Positions 45,134 through 54,184 of a DNA stretch of 64,000 nt are shown one piece after another; the first letter of the stretch is position 1, and each line of letters begins with the position of its first letter. Both the position numbers and the translations under genes were made by a program. The notes beneath the pieces were generated by a model. The model was not told the origin of the DNA. It did no database searches and saw nothing but the letters and a program-made list of their open reading frames with translations. Source of the stretch: Algoriphagus marincola DSM 16067 (GTDB taxonomy: Bacteria > Bacteroidota > Bacteroidia > Cytophagales > Cyclobacteriaceae); assembly GCF_000429405.1 (NCBI RefSeq), contig NZ_AUBU01000006.1, positions 368,016-432,015 of the forward strand, given 5' to 3'.

Positions 45134-45721
45134 ATGAACTACATCTATTTGATTCTGCTTTGGGCAGTTTTTTATGCAAGTCATAGTTTTCTGGCTTCGG
45201 GCAAGTTAAAAAGAAAACTTGAGTCAAAATTGGGAAAGGCCTTTAAATGGTATCGACTTTTTTATTCCCTATTCTCCCTTTTCTTTTTCGTGATTTTAGC
45301 ACTTTACAGTTTAAGCATTCCGGCACAGAGGCTTTTAGCAAAAGGGGACCTCCTAATCTACTTTGGATATATGGCTGCTACTTTCGGGACGATTATCATT
45401 GTCCAAAGCTCTAAAATGTGGTCCATCGGGAAGTTTATAGGTACAAGGCCCGAAGAACCACAAACTGAAAAGAAACTGATTCGGGCAGGATGGTATAGTA
45501 GAATGCGGCACCCTTTGTATGCAGGTTTACTTTTGATCTTTTTGGGATACTTTTTTGTGGCAGGGACTTATACCTCCTTGACTCATTTGCTTTGTTTGAT
45601 TGTTTATCTTCCGATTGGGATTTACTATGAAGAGAAGAATTTAATCGCTGAGTTTGGGGGTGCTTATAAAAAATACAGAGAAGAGGTACCGGCCATCTTT
45701 CCCAAAATGAGATTTTGGTAA
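45134..45721 (+). CDS. Isoprenylcysteine carboxyl methyltransferase-like membrane protein
   Basis: Membrane protein of 195 residues with four to five hydrophobic segments. The C-terminal region has the ICMT/phospholipid methyltransferase signature: AGWYSRMRHPLYAGLLLIFL and the EEKNLIAEFGGAYKKYREEV ending. It could methylate a lipid or small molecule; the substrate is unknown. It starts 34 bases from the divergent Lys1-like gene. Confidence 0.85.
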   Translation: MNYIYLILLWAVFYASHSFLASGKLKRKLESKLGKAFKWYRLFYSLFSLFFFVILALYSLSIPAQRLLAKGDLLIYFGYMAATFGTIIIVQSSKMWSIGKFIGTRPEEPQTEKKLIRAGWYSRMRHPLYAGLLLIFLGYFFVAGTYTSLTHLLCLIVYLPIGIYYEEKNLIAEFGGAYKKYREEVPAIFPKMRFW

Positions 45722-45756
45722 TATGTTTTTTTACTGGCTAAACAGATTAGATCAAA

Positions 45757-45791
45757 TAAAAAACCCCGTCAGAGATGAACTATGACGGGGT
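45757..45791 (-). terminator. Terminator of the FKBP operon
   Basis: ACCCCGTCA (45763-45771) and TGACGGGGT (45783-45791); on the minus strand a T-run follows. Confidence 0.87.
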
Positions 45792-45815
45792 CCCAAGAAA
45801 TATTATTCTCGAATA

Positions 45816-46373
45816 TTAATCAATTCCGTAGAAATCAATATCAAATCGAAGGACTGAATTCGCAGGAATTCGAGCATTGCTAGTTTGATCTCGGTATGCA
45901 AGTGGAGAAGGGATAATCATCACAGCTTTAGATCCTGGTCGGAGTCTTCTGAAACCAAAGTCCCATCCTCTAATGACATTGCCGGATCCTACCACAAAAC
46001 TGAATATGGTGTAAATTCTATTTTCTACCCAAATATCATTATCGATAGCTACCTGCTCAAGGGTGGTATCGAAAACAGATCCATCGGTAATTAGGGAACC
46101 GACATAATCTGAATAAACGACCGTTCCACTTGTAGGTCTAGTACCTGTTCCTTCCTCCTGAACAATCACCACAACCCCTGATGGATCATGGATGCGGTAA
46201 AGACTGTCGATCCGTGCCGTATCCAGATAGGCATCAATTTTTTCCCGGTCAATGGCCAAATTCCCCGCTTCATCATAAGCTGGGCCTGTTTGAAAGGGAT
46301 TATTTGGCTCACAAGCCATCAAGGCCACAAATGAAAATACAAATAAGGATAAGACTTTTAGTCGTTTGATCAT
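45816..46373 (-). CDS. FKBP-type peptidyl-prolyl isomerase lipoprotein
   Basis: Lipoprotein (SFVALMAC) with one FKBP domain: GTVVYSDYVGSLITDGSVFD, then RGWDFGFRRLRPGSKAVMII and a final RFDIDFYGID. It should catalyse prolyl isomerisation or act as a chaperone for envelope proteins. It is the last of three FKBP genes in a row, overlapping the previous by 4 bases. Some Bacteroidota FKBP lipoproteins (GldI) assist gliding proteins; whether any of these is GldI cannot be decided by eye. Confidence 0.88.
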   Translation of the reverse strand: MIKRLKVLSLFVFSFVALMACEPNNPFQTGPAYDEAGNLAIDREKIDAYLDTARIDSLYRIHDPSGVVVIVQEEGTGTRPTSGTVVYSDYVGSLITDGSVFDTTLEQVAIDNDIWVENRIYTIFSFVVGSGNVIRGWDFGFRRLRPGSKAVMIIPSPLAYRDQTSNARIPANSVLRFDIDFYGID

Positions 46374-46921
46374 TGCTGAGGTCCTTTTTTCAAATCTATA
46401 AAATCAAGCTCGAAGATAAGGGGAGAATTGGGTGGAATATCACCTTGAGCCGCACCTCCATATCCGAATAGGGAAGGCATGATGACGGTCGCTTTATCCC
46501 CTGCTTCCATGATAGCGATAGCTGATTCAAAGCCTTCGATCAATTGTCCTCTTCCCAGAATAAAGCGCAAGGGTATATAATTTCTATTCTCAGAAAAGAT
46601 GTTGTTTTCTCTTGCGACTGATTCAATCGATGTATCGAATACTCGACCGTTCAAAAGCCTACCCACATAGTTCACCTGCACAGTATCTCCTGGAACAGGT
46701 AATCTGCCGCTATTTGAAAGTTCTTGCCAAATGACTCGAAAACCGGAGACCTCATCCACAAAGTCTTTGGGTCCAGTGATCGGGTTTTCAGCCAAGTACT
46801 CTTCAATGGCTTTTTTGTCTTTTTCTAGGATACTTTCTACTGTAGACTCTGAATCTACGCAGGCCGTAAAACCGATTGCCAAAAGAACAACACCTAAATA
46901 GGATAACAGCTTTTTATTCAT
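46370..46921 (-). CDS. FKBP-type peptidyl-prolyl isomerase lipoprotein
   Basis: Lipoprotein (LLAIGFTAC) of 183 residues with one FKBP domain: DTVQVNYVGRLLNGRVFDTS, LIEGFESAIAIMEAGDKATV and LFGYGGAAQGDIPPNSPLIF, which has the classical active-site ending. Middle member of the three-gene set; 17 bases after the first. Active-site aromatic residues look mostly kept. Confidence 0.9.
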   Translation of the reverse strand: MNKKLLSYLGVVLLAIGFTACVDSESTVESILEKDKKAIEEYLAENPITGPKDFVDEVSGFRVIWQELSNSGRLPVPGDTVQVNYVGRLLNGRVFDTSIESVARENNIFSENRNYIPLRFILGRGQLIEGFESAIAIMEAGDKATVIMPSLFGYGGAAQGDIPPNSPLIFELDFIDLKKGPQQ

Positions 46922-46938
46922 GATTGGATTGAATGATT

Positions 46939-47865
46939 TTATTTCTGTATGTCTGTGACTTCTACGTCAAAAACCAAAATGGAGTTGGGACCAATCAGTG
47001 CTCCTGCACCATTTTCTCCATAGCCAAGTGGAGAAGGAATCAGAAACTTCGCTTTGGATCCTTTTTTCAATAGCAATAATCCTTCATCCCATCCTGGAAT
47101 GACCTGACCCATTCCCACGTTTACTGGAAGAGGCTCGTAAGGGCGCCCAGCATTGAAAATTCCTTTTTCTTCTGCAAGGCTTTGAATAGATGTGTCGAAG
47201 ATGGTGCCATCTAGAAGGTATCCGGCATAGTTGACATACATAGTCGTACCAGGAGTAGTCTCCGGGCCAGTGCCTTCACGCTCGATGACATAGTAAAGAC
47301 CATTTTCAGTCTTTTGTACATCCAAGTTGTTGGCAGCGGCATATTCTTCGATTTTCTTTCCGTCTTCTACCAAAAGTACTTTGGCACGCTCTGCTCTTTT
47401 CTCATTTTCGATGATGGAAACTTGAGCAAAGTATTGGCTCAAAGAATCCTGAGAGATGATATCCATCACGCCAAGGTTCACGACCAATTCCTCTTCAGCC
47501 TCTAAAAAAGGAGGGAAATTCGGGCCAAAAATGGTTTGAACCTGAGAGGTAAAGGTAATGCTGTCTCCCTTTTTCAGTGCCATGAAGATCTCATCCATCC
47601 CATTATTGACTGGGATACTGTCATTCGCCATCAAGTAGCCAGGTACAGGCTGATCATAGGTATTGTAGATCAAGGAGTCTTCAGCATTTTTGATCTGAAG
47701 GTGGTACATCAAAATCTCACCATTTTCTGGCTTTTGAGAACCTTCATTGATGTAGGTGTACTCGATTCCATCCCGCTCGGTTACTTGTGTTTTTTTACAA
47801 GAAGTGATGGTGGATGCCAGTACCAAGCTGGCAAGGGTTGCCGTCAGGCGAAGTGAATTTTTCAT
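46939..47865 (-). CDS. FKBP-type peptidyl-prolyl isomerase lipoprotein, two-part
   Basis: Lipoprotein (LASTITSC) of 308 residues. The C-terminal half is a clear FKBP domain (GTTMYVNYAGYLLDGTIFDT, VIPGWDEGLLLLKKGSKAKF, SPLGYGENGAGALIGPNS). The N-terminal half (GEILMYHLQIKNAEDSLIYN to KKGDSITFTSQVQTIFG) looks like a second, divergent FKBP-like domain without the usual active site. First of three adjacent FKBP genes and 29 bases after nrnA. Confidence 0.88.
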   Translation of the reverse strand: MKNSLRLTATLASLVLASTITSCKKTQVTERDGIEYTYINEGSQKPENGEILMYHLQIKNAEDSLIYNTYDQPVPGYLMANDSIPVNNGMDEIFMALKKGDSITFTSQVQTIFGPNFPPFLEAEEELVVNLGVMDIISQDSLSQYFAQVSIIENEKRAERAKVLLVEDGKKIEEYAAANNLDVQKTENGLYYVIEREGTGPETTPGTTMYVNYAGYLLDGTIFDTSIQSLAEEKGIFNAGRPYEPLPVNVGMGQVIPGWDEGLLLLKKGSKAKFLIPSPLGYGENGAGALIGPNSILVFDVEVTDIQK

Positions 47866-47894
47866 ATGGGTGTTGAAGAAATTTTTACGAATTG

Positions 47895-48929
47895 TTACTG
47901 GACAGAGACCTCTTCCTCTTGAAAAAGTTCGGTTTGATGCTTTTCTACAAGCTTTTCAAACTTTTCAACCGTTTCTTTCAGGCTCAGCTCGGACTTGCCC
48001 CCTGAGGCATTTTTGTGTCCTCCACCATTGAAGTATTCGGCTGCAAACTTATTCACGGCCACTTCTGCTGATGATCGGAAGGAAATCTTGATTCCATCCT
48101 CCCGCTCAGAGAAAAGGGCTGCTAATTTGATCCCATCCAGAGAAAGCGCGTAATTTACTAAGCCTTCGGTATCTCCGGTTCGGCTTTGATATTTTTTAAG
48201 ATCTTTTTTGCTGATGGCAAAGTATGCCATGTGTAGGTCTTCCCGAATCACCAAACGTCTACTGATAGCAAAACCAATAAATTTCAGTCTATTGACTGAA
48301 TTGGAGTCGTAGATCCAGTTGGCAATTTGGGTGACATTCGCACCAAGTTCGATCAAGTCTGCTACGACGAGATGGACGTTTTTGGTCGTATTGGGATGTC
48401 TAAACCCACCGGTATCCGTCATGATACCCGCGTAGAGGCAAGATGCGATACTATCATCGATCAAGTCTCTGTCCTCCAGGGCTACAATCAATTCATACAC
48501 CAGTTCGCAGGTAGCTGCAGCTTCTGTACTCCAGAGTCTATAGTTTGCAAAATCCTCCGGATCTTGGTGATGATCGATGTTGACGATGTAGGCGTCAGAC
48601 TTACGAATAAGTTCGCCAAGCTCGTTGACTCTGTTTAAGCAAGAAAAGTCCAGGCAAATAACAATATCTGCTTCATCAAGGGCTTTTTCCGCTTTTTTTC
48701 TGTGATCCTCCCGGCTAAAATCCAAGACGTCATCATTTCCTTCCATCCAGTTGAGGAAAGAGGGATAATCCGTTGGAGTTACCACGCTGACTTGATGGCC
48801 ATTCTTTTTCAGATAGCCTGCCATTCCCAGGGAAGACCCTAATGCGTCAGCGTCGGGTTTTACGTGGGTGGTGATGAATATATTTTTGGGGGAGGAGAGT
48901 TCTCTTTTGAATGAGGCTAATGCTTCCAT
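47895..48929 (-). CDS. nrnA: DHH-family phosphoesterase (NrnA-type)
   Basis: Bifunctional nanoRNase and pAp phosphatase family. Metal-binding motifs: HVKPDADALGSSLGMAGYL, IDHHQDPEDFANY and MTDTGGFRHPN; the DHHA1 end is NGGGHKNASGGKSE. Length 344 is typical. It finishes RNA decay to mononucleotides. It heads the run leading to the three FKBP genes. Confidence 0.9.
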   Translation of the reverse strand: MEALASFKRELSSPKNIFITTHVKPDADALGSSLGMAGYLKKNGHQVSVVTPTDYPSFLNWMEGNDDVLDFSREDHRKKAEKALDEADIVICLDFSCLNRVNELGELIRKSDAYIVNIDHHQDPEDFANYRLWSTEAAATCELVYELIVALEDRDLIDDSIASCLYAGIMTDTGGFRHPNTTKNVHLVVADLIELGANVTQIANWIYDSNSVNRLKFIGFAISRRLVIREDLHMAYFAISKKDLKKYQSRTGDTEGLVNYALSLDGIKLAALFSEREDGIKISFRSSAEVAVNKFAAEYFNGGGHKNASGGKSELSLKETVEKFEKLVEKHQTELFQEEEVSVQ

Positions 48930-49116
48930 TTGTCAATTTTCTACGGCACGTATGCACTAGTAGTCCGCAAAGGTCAGTAATTTTTTCGCAAATGCCAAAG
49001 TGGCCATTTTATTGAAAATGAACGGGCTACTGGATAAATACTGCATGATCTTCGGAAACTCTGGGCTTTTCCGCTATTTTTGCGGCCGAAATAAACCAAT
49101 GTAAACTCAAAAACAC

Positions 49117-49539
49117 ATGGCAGGAAACAGAACATTCACCATGATCAAGCCGGATGCTTTCGAAGCTGGCAATTCAGGAGCCATCTTGAAAATGATCGAA
49201 GATGCAGGCTTTAAGATCGTGGCTATGAAAGCTACCCGCTTGACGCCAGAGCTTGCTGGCAAATTCTATGAAGTTCACAAGGAGAGACCTTTCTACAAGG
49301 ATCTTTGTGCATACATGTCTTCCGGACCTATCATCGCTGCTATCTTGGAAAAGGACAATGCGGTGGAAGACTTCCGAAAACTGATTGGAGCTACCAACCC
49401 TGAGCAAGCTGCGGAAGGAACCATTCGTAAGATTTTTGCAAAATCCATCGAAGCAAATGCGGTACATGGATCCGATTCTGACGAAAATGCAGCAATCGAA
49501 GGTAATTTCTATTTTTCTCAGCTAGAGCGAATTAGATAA
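49117..49539 (+). CDS. ndk: Nucleoside diphosphate kinase
   Basis: Transfers phosphate from ATP to nucleoside diphosphates. The phospho-His motif [12 protein letters not shown] and the start [20 protein letters not shown] are diagnostic; length 140 is standard. A TAnnTTTG-type element (TATTTTTG, 49075-49082) lies about 35 bases before the start. Divergent from nrnA. Confidence 0.97.
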   Translation: MAGNRTFTMIKPDAFEAGNSGAILKMIEDAGFKIVAMKATRLTPELAGKFYEVHKERPFYKDLCAYMSSGPIIAAILEKDNAVEDFRKLIGATNPEQAAEGTIRKIFAKSIEANAVHGSDSDENAAIEGNFYFSQLERIR

Positions 49540-49560
49540 TTATCAAAAAAGTAAAAATTG

Positions 49561-49598
49561 AAAAGGCTGTTCTGATTTGATTCGGAACAGCCTTTTTT
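49561..49598 (+). terminator. Intrinsic terminator of ndk
   Basis: AAAAGGCTGTTC (49561-49572) and GAACAGCCTTTT (49585-49596), followed by further T. Confidence 0.92.
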
Positions 49599-49616
49599 GT
49601 GAAATAAAGTCTAAAA

Positions 49617-50459
49617 TTATCCTCTTGGGATGGTGATCGTCCTGCTTTGGTCACCTCTTGAAATAGTCACCTCACGATCGCAACCCTCATCTCCAAAGTC
49701 AACAGAAATTTGAGGTCTTTCTGAAATATTCAAAGTAAGAATACCCTTGCTGGGAATTTTGATGCCAGTATTGATACAACGCTGTGCGTAGATCAAGGGA
49801 TCGGTGATTTCTACTCGATAGCTATTTCCTCTGCGATTGACTCCTTCAGACCCTCCGTCCACTGCATAAATGAATCCTCTTTCTTGGTTTGGCAGGAAGA
49901 TACGCTTGGTGTGCCTGGATTCGAAAGTACGGGTAGTGCCATCAGGCCAGGTGATTTTCCCGCCTTCTACTCGAGTGATGAAGGTGAAAAATCGATCATC
50001 TTGATTGAAGCCTTCATTTCTTACAATTCGGACCCCTTCGATTTTTCGCTCATTGATATAAAAATCCTCAAAGGTAGTCGTGATGACAGATCCTGGCGCC
50101 CAATATCTGCCAGTGTAACTTACAATTACTTTACCTTTTCGAGTGATTCCCCTCGGGCTGGTGCATCCATCTCCAAAATCCAAGATCATTTTCTTTTCAT
50201 TGGGTAGCCAGGTGATATCCACCCGCTCGCAAAGGTCTTCCTCTACCGTGGCTACGGTCCGGTCTGCAAATCCATTTCGCTGAAATCCTGTCAGGACGAT
50301 ATCATCAATATCTTCTAGCGTTCCAGTCAGGTCGGTTTCACGATTTACCTCTTCCGAGTCCTCCAGTTGGCTGATGGGAGCTTCATCCTCCTTTTGGCAG
50401 GCTGTAAAAAGAAAGCCTACTGCTGCAAGGGCAATTAGTGTTTTTTGTAGTCTGTTCAT
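49617..50459 (-). CDS. Lipoprotein with repeated DFGDGC motif
   Basis: Lipoprotein (AAVGFLFTAC) of 280 residues, family not recognised. The motif LDFGDGCTSPRGITRKGKV near residue 100 is echoed at the end by VDFGDEGCDREVTI. Between them lies a beta-rich stretch (GGKITWPDGTTRTFESRHTK). It is a paralogue of the protein at 51247-52080. Probably a surface beta-sheet protein; function unknown. Confidence 0.78.
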   Translation of the reverse strand: MNRLQKTLIALAAVGFLFTACQKEDEAPISQLEDSEEVNRETDLTGTLEDIDDIVLTGFQRNGFADRTVATVEEDLCERVDITWLPNEKKMILDFGDGCTSPRGITRKGKVIVSYTGRYWAPGSVITTTFEDFYINERKIEGVRIVRNEGFNQDDRFFTFITRVEGGKITWPDGTTRTFESRHTKRIFLPNQERGFIYAVDGGSEGVNRRGNSYRVEITDPLIYAQRCINTGIKIPSKGILTLNISERPQISVDFGDEGCDREVTISRGDQSRTITIPRG

Positions 50460-50515
50460 GATCGGGAAATTTTATATCCAAAACTGCCCATTTGACTGAG
50501 GCAAAAGCCATAGGT

Positions 50516-51193
50516 TTAATAGCTTATCAAAATTTCTTCCAATTTCTTTCGATGAATATCCGGTACAAAGGTCTCTTTTTTAGGATAACCTACCGGTAGG
50601 AGTAGGTAAGGCTTCTCATGCTTGGGACGATTAAGGATATCACTGAGGAAATTCATCGGGCTGGGAGTATGTGTCACCGTGACTAATCCGGCCTGGTGGA
50701 TAGCTGCAATCAAAAAACCACAAGCAATTCCCACGGATTCATTCACATAGTAATGTTGGATTTTTTCATCGCCTTCCATTCCATAGGATTGCTTGAAAAC
50801 GACAATTAAGTAAGGAGCGATTTCCAAAAATGGCTTCTCCCAATCCGTTCCTAAGGGTTTTAGATCGGATTTCCAAGTTTCGGTCATTCTTGATTCATAG
50901 CTGATTCGTTCTTCTTTTTCAGCTTCTATTCTTATTTTTTCTTTGATCTTCGGGTCTGAAATCAGGCAAAAGGTCCATGGCTGCTTGTGGGCACCGGATG
51001 GGGCAGTTCCTGCAGTAAGAATGATTTTTTCCAATACTTCTCTTGGTACATCTCGATCATCAAATTCCCGAATGGTTCTTCTCCGATTCATCATTCGATA
51101 AAATTCATCAGAACGCTGAATCAGTTCTTCCTCGGCGTATTCCTGATGATCGTACTTGAGGTGAGGAAACCCATTAATTATTTTCTTTTCCAT
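50516..51193 (-). CDS. Nitroreductase-family FMN oxidoreductase
   Basis: FMN-dependent oxidoreductase of 225 residues. The FMN-binding start RRRTIREFDDRDVPREVLEK and APSGAHKQPWTF are typical. GLVTVTHTPSPMNFLSDILN and the C-terminal LLLPVGYPKKET complete the fold. The closest subgroup by eye is the iodotyrosine-deiodinase/BluB-like nitroreductases (note PSPMNFL), but substrate is unproven. It sits between two paralogous lipoprotein genes. Confidence 0.88.
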   Translation of the reverse strand: MEKKIINGFPHLKYDHQEYAEEELIQRSDEFYRMMNRRRTIREFDDRDVPREVLEKIILTAGTAPSGAHKQPWTFCLISDPKIKEKIRIEAEKEERISYESRMTETWKSDLKPLGTDWEKPFLEIAPYLIVVFKQSYGMEGDEKIQHYYVNESVGIACGFLIAAIHQAGLVTVTHTPSPMNFLSDILNRPKHEKPYLLLPVGYPKKETFVPDIHRKKLEEILISY

Positions 51194-51228
51194 AAAAAAA
51201 AACGGCTACCCTTGAAGATAGCCGTTTT
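51192..51228 (-). terminator. Terminator of the upstream lipoprotein gene
   Basis: AAAACGGCTA (51199-51208) and TAGCCGTTTT (51219-51228), with a long T-run on the minus strand. It lies between the lipoprotein stop at 51247 and the nitroreductase start. Confidence 0.85.
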
Positions 51229-51246
51229 TAGCAGAATAGCCGAAAC

Positions 51247-52080
51247 TTAATCGAGAGTAACTTCTCTTGTCCCTCCCGGATAGGTGATTATAATGTTTTT
51301 GTCACATTGACCATCGCCATAGTCTACCGAAACATTGAACCCGCTGTAGTTGAATTCCATAACCCCTGAGCTTGGGACTAGTACACCGGTTTCTACACAG
51401 TCTTGTGTGACTAAAAGCGGGGAGGTGACAGTTGTAGTATAGTCAAGTCCTGCTCTACTTTTTCCTGAAGCATTTCCTGTGATAGAAATTTCATACCCAT
51501 TTTGTTCATTGAGGGTGACAACTCGCTCCTGCGTAGTAGTGTAGGTGACGAAAGTGCCATCAGGCCAAGTAACTTTCCCATCTGTGACGGTCACTTTTAA
51601 TGTCACGCGATTATTGAAAATATCGATATTTTGGTTTTCTATGGTTCGAGTGCCTTGTACTGCGAGTCCATCCACTTCATAGCCTTCAAAAACTGCTATG
51701 ACCTTAGCTCCTGGAAAGAGAAAGTTTTGATTGTATGTAAATACGATTTTTCCTTTCCGTACAGTTCCTCCCGGCGAGGTGCATCCCTCGCCAAAGTCCA
51801 CAGTGATTTTTTTCTCTTCCTCATTGAAAGTCACATCTACACCAGGACATATTTTATCAAAGCCTTCATTGACTAGGCGACCTCCGAAATTGAGAGACTG
51901 AAAAACGGTCAGCGTAAAATTGTCTAAATCTTCATAAACCTGATTCACGGTAATATCTTCATTCACCAGAGTAAGATCTACCTCCGCGGAGGTTGGATCT
52001 GTGTCTTCGCTACAGGAGAAAAGTATCCCAAGAAGTCCTATTGCAAGGATACTACTAAAAATTATTGATTTCTTATTCAT
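51247..52080 (-). CDS. Lipoprotein with repeated DFGEGC motif
   Basis: Lipoprotein (IGLLGILFSC) of 277 residues, paralogue of 49617-50459. Shared pattern: VDFGEGCTSPGGTVRKGKI near residue 95 and VDYGDGQCDKNIII at the end, with DGKVTWPDGTFVTYTTTQER between. The two copies of the motif in each protein suggest an internal duplication. Family and function unknown. Confidence 0.78.
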   Translation of the reverse strand: MNKKSIIFSSILAIGLLGILFSCSEDTDPTSAEVDLTLVNEDITVNQVYEDLDNFTLTVFQSLNFGGRLVNEGFDKICPGVDVTFNEEEKKITVDFGEGCTSPGGTVRKGKIVFTYNQNFLFPGAKVIAVFEGYEVDGLAVQGTRTIENQNIDIFNNRVTLKVTVTDGKVTWPDGTFVTYTTTQERVVTLNEQNGYEISITGNASGKSRAGLDYTTTVTSPLLVTQDCVETGVLVPSSGVMEFNYSGFNVSVDYGDGQCDKNIIITYPGGTREVTLD

Positions 52081-52118
52081 AATCGTTTGAGTTTGAAAGT
52101 AGGAAGTTAGCTTATATT

Positions 52119-52283
52119 TTATTGGTTTTTAGGCTTTTGTGTATCTTTATTCGGTGATTTCCCTCCACAGCCTACATTAGTTCCAAAGGGGATGTCTTCT
52201 GGAAAAAGCCCCATTTTCTCTGAAAAATCAACGATATTTTCAAAATCAGGGGGGCTATGTTTTCCTTTTTTCTTTTTGGGCAT
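52119..52283 (-). CDS. Small 54-residue protein, unknown
   Basis: Short gene with ATG at 52283-52281 and stop TAA at 52121-52119. It begins MPKKKKGKHSPPDFENIV, continues FSEKMGLFPEDIPFGTNVG and ends with CGGKSPNKDTQKPKNQ. The basic N-terminus, acidic middle and Gly/Cys motif look protein-like, with codon use like the neighbours. I recognise no family. It is divergent from the MutS-like gene 77 bases away. Confidence 0.55.
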   Translation of the reverse strand: MPKKKKGKHSPPDFENIVDFSEKMGLFPEDIPFGTNVGCGGKSPNKDTQKPKNQ

Positions 52284-52360
52284 ACATTATTAATTCTGTT
52301 TTCTAACGATGAAAATCAAAGAATCAACATAGAATAATCACGGGAAATCTATATTTGAGG

Positions 52361-54139
52361 ATGCAAAAAGGATTTGATTTTGACCCTAGCGAAGTTCCTA
52401 CAAAAACTCTTTCCCTCAAAAGACAAATATCAGGCCTTTCTCTCTTGAGACTTCTATTATTTGTGGGAGTTCTAGGTAGCGGAGTACTTTTTTTCTCTGA
52501 TTCAGGATTTTGGATTCTCGCATTGCTTGTTATTTCTGGAGCTTTTGTCAAAGCAATTCAGCGCTTCAATTATCTAAAAGACCAGGAAGCCATTTATAAA
52601 AGCCTTCAAAAGATTCAGTTGGAAAATCAATTTCGAGCAGATCGAAAACTCAAGGAATTGGATGGGGGAGAAGAATTTTTGGAAAAAAGCCATCCTTTCA
52701 CCAATGACTTGGATCTCTTTGGGGAGCACTCTCTTTTTCAATTGATCAATCGCACTCAATCCCAAAAGGCACGAACCATGCTCGCTAATCGATTGAAGTC
52801 TTCTTTTAGCCTACAGAAAAGTGAAGAAATCCGTTCGGCAGTTGAAGAGCTTTCCTTAAAAACCGATTTTCTCAGATCCTTTGAGTCTGTGGGAAAGGCT
52901 TTTTATCAAGAAGGTAAATCCACCACAGCTTGGCAGGCATGGATGAAAGCACCTGCCAGTAAAAAAGCCTTCACCCTAGGATTGGGAATCCTCGGGATTA
53001 TTGGAGGGGTGATATTGGGGAGTCTCGGATATTTGGGGCTATTGCCTTTGGCATGGCTAGGGCTTTGGACTTTGATCGGGATACCTTTTTTGGGTTTGGT
53101 TTTTGGAGATCTTAAAGAAGCTGATGAGCGGATACCCTCTTCTGATTTGTTGAAAACATACCGGCTTTGGGTTGAGCTTCTGGAGGATGAAGAATTTGAA
53201 AATCCACTGTTAGTTTTACAAAAAGAGGTCATCGTTCAGAAAAATGGTCCTAAGGCTTCCCTACTTTTGAAGCAACTGGATGGTCATTTGCTCTGGGTAC
53301 AGAATCGTCTCAACCTGCTATACATTCCCCTGAATTTATTTTTCTGGACAGATTTACTGCTGCATTATCGATTGATGAGGTGGAAAAGCCAGTGGGGTTC
53401 ACTGATCAGTGAGCTACCCGATGCTTTAGCCGATTGGGAGCTTTGGGTTTCTTTGGCAGCCTTTGAAAAGGCCGAAAATCAAACCTGTGAAACAGAAATC
53501 TCTAAGGATTTGAGTTTCTCTGCTCTAGGCATGACACATCCCTTGCTCCATCCCGAGATAGCAGTTGCCAATGATTTTCGACAGGATCAATCCGGCAAGT
53601 TGATTCTTTTGACAGGAGCAAACATGAGCGGAAAAACCACCTTTATGCGTACCCTTGGGATTAATTTAGTGCTTTTGAATTTGGGGCTGAGTCCTTTTGC
53701 GAAGCGTCTACAAGTAGGAGAATGTCAGCTTTACACTAGCATGCGGAATTCGGATAATCTCGGTGAAAGCGTCAGCTCATTCTATGCCGAGCTGAGCCGG
53801 ATCAAGGGAATGATTGATCGCTTGGAGTCTGGAGAAAGGCTGTTTTTCCTTTTGGATGAAATTCTGAAAGGAACTAATACCGAAGATCGGATTGCGGGAA
53901 GTGAGGCATTGATTCGGCAGTTGGAGGAATTGGACTTTTTGGGAATCATCAGTACCCACGACATTGAATTGAGCCGTTTGGAAGAGAAAATTGAATATGT
54001 GCGCAATTTCAGCTTTCACTCAGAAGTCAAGGAAGATACTATCGAGTTTGACTATCTAATTAAGGAAGGCCCTTGTCCAAGTTTCAATGCCCATAAATTG
54101 ATGGAATTGATGGGAATTCGCTTCGATGAGAAGGCTTAA
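52361..54139 (+). CDS. Membrane-anchored MutS-like ATPase
   Basis: A 593-residue protein with a C-terminal MutS ATPase domain: Walker A in LLTGANMSGKTTFMRTLG (near residue 420), Walker B in FFLLDEILKGTNTEDR and STHDIELSRL. The N-terminus is not a mismatch-recognition domain: there are two hydrophobic hairpins instead (near residues 22-60 and 205-250, such as FTLGLGILGIIGGVILGSLG). It is thus a membrane MutS-like protein and probably not classical mismatch repair. I chose the ATG at 52361 over a TTG two codons earlier. Confidence 0.88.
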   Translation: MQKGFDFDPSEVPTKTLSLKRQISGLSLLRLLLFVGVLGSGVLFFSDSGFWILALLVISGAFVKAIQRFNYLKDQEAIYKSLQKIQLENQFRADRKLKELDGGEEFLEKSHPFTNDLDLFGEHSLFQLINRTQSQKARTMLANRLKSSFSLQKSEEIRSAVEELSLKTDFLRSFESVGKAFYQEGKSTTAWQAWMKAPASKKAFTLGLGILGIIGGVILGSLGYLGLLPLAWLGLWTLIGIPFLGLVFGDLKEADERIPSSDLLKTYRLWVELLEDEEFENPLLVLQKEVIVQKNGPKASLLLKQLDGHLLWVQNRLNLLYIPLNLFFWTDLLLHYRLMRWKSQWGSLISELPDALADWELWVSLAAFEKAENQTCETEISKDLSFSALGMTHPLLHPEIAVANDFRQDQSGKLILLTGANMSGKTTFMRTLGINLVLLNLGLSPFAKRLQVGECQLYTSMRNSDNLGESVSSFYAELSRIKGMIDRLESGERLFFLLDEILKGTNTEDRIAGSEALIRQLEELDFLGIISTHDIELSRLEEKIEYVRNFSFHSEVKEDTIEFDYLIKEGPCPSFNAHKLMELMGIRFDEKA

Positions 54140-54184
54140 TTTTTCCTTCGAAATGAAAGATGTATTTTTGGGCATTCTAAAATC

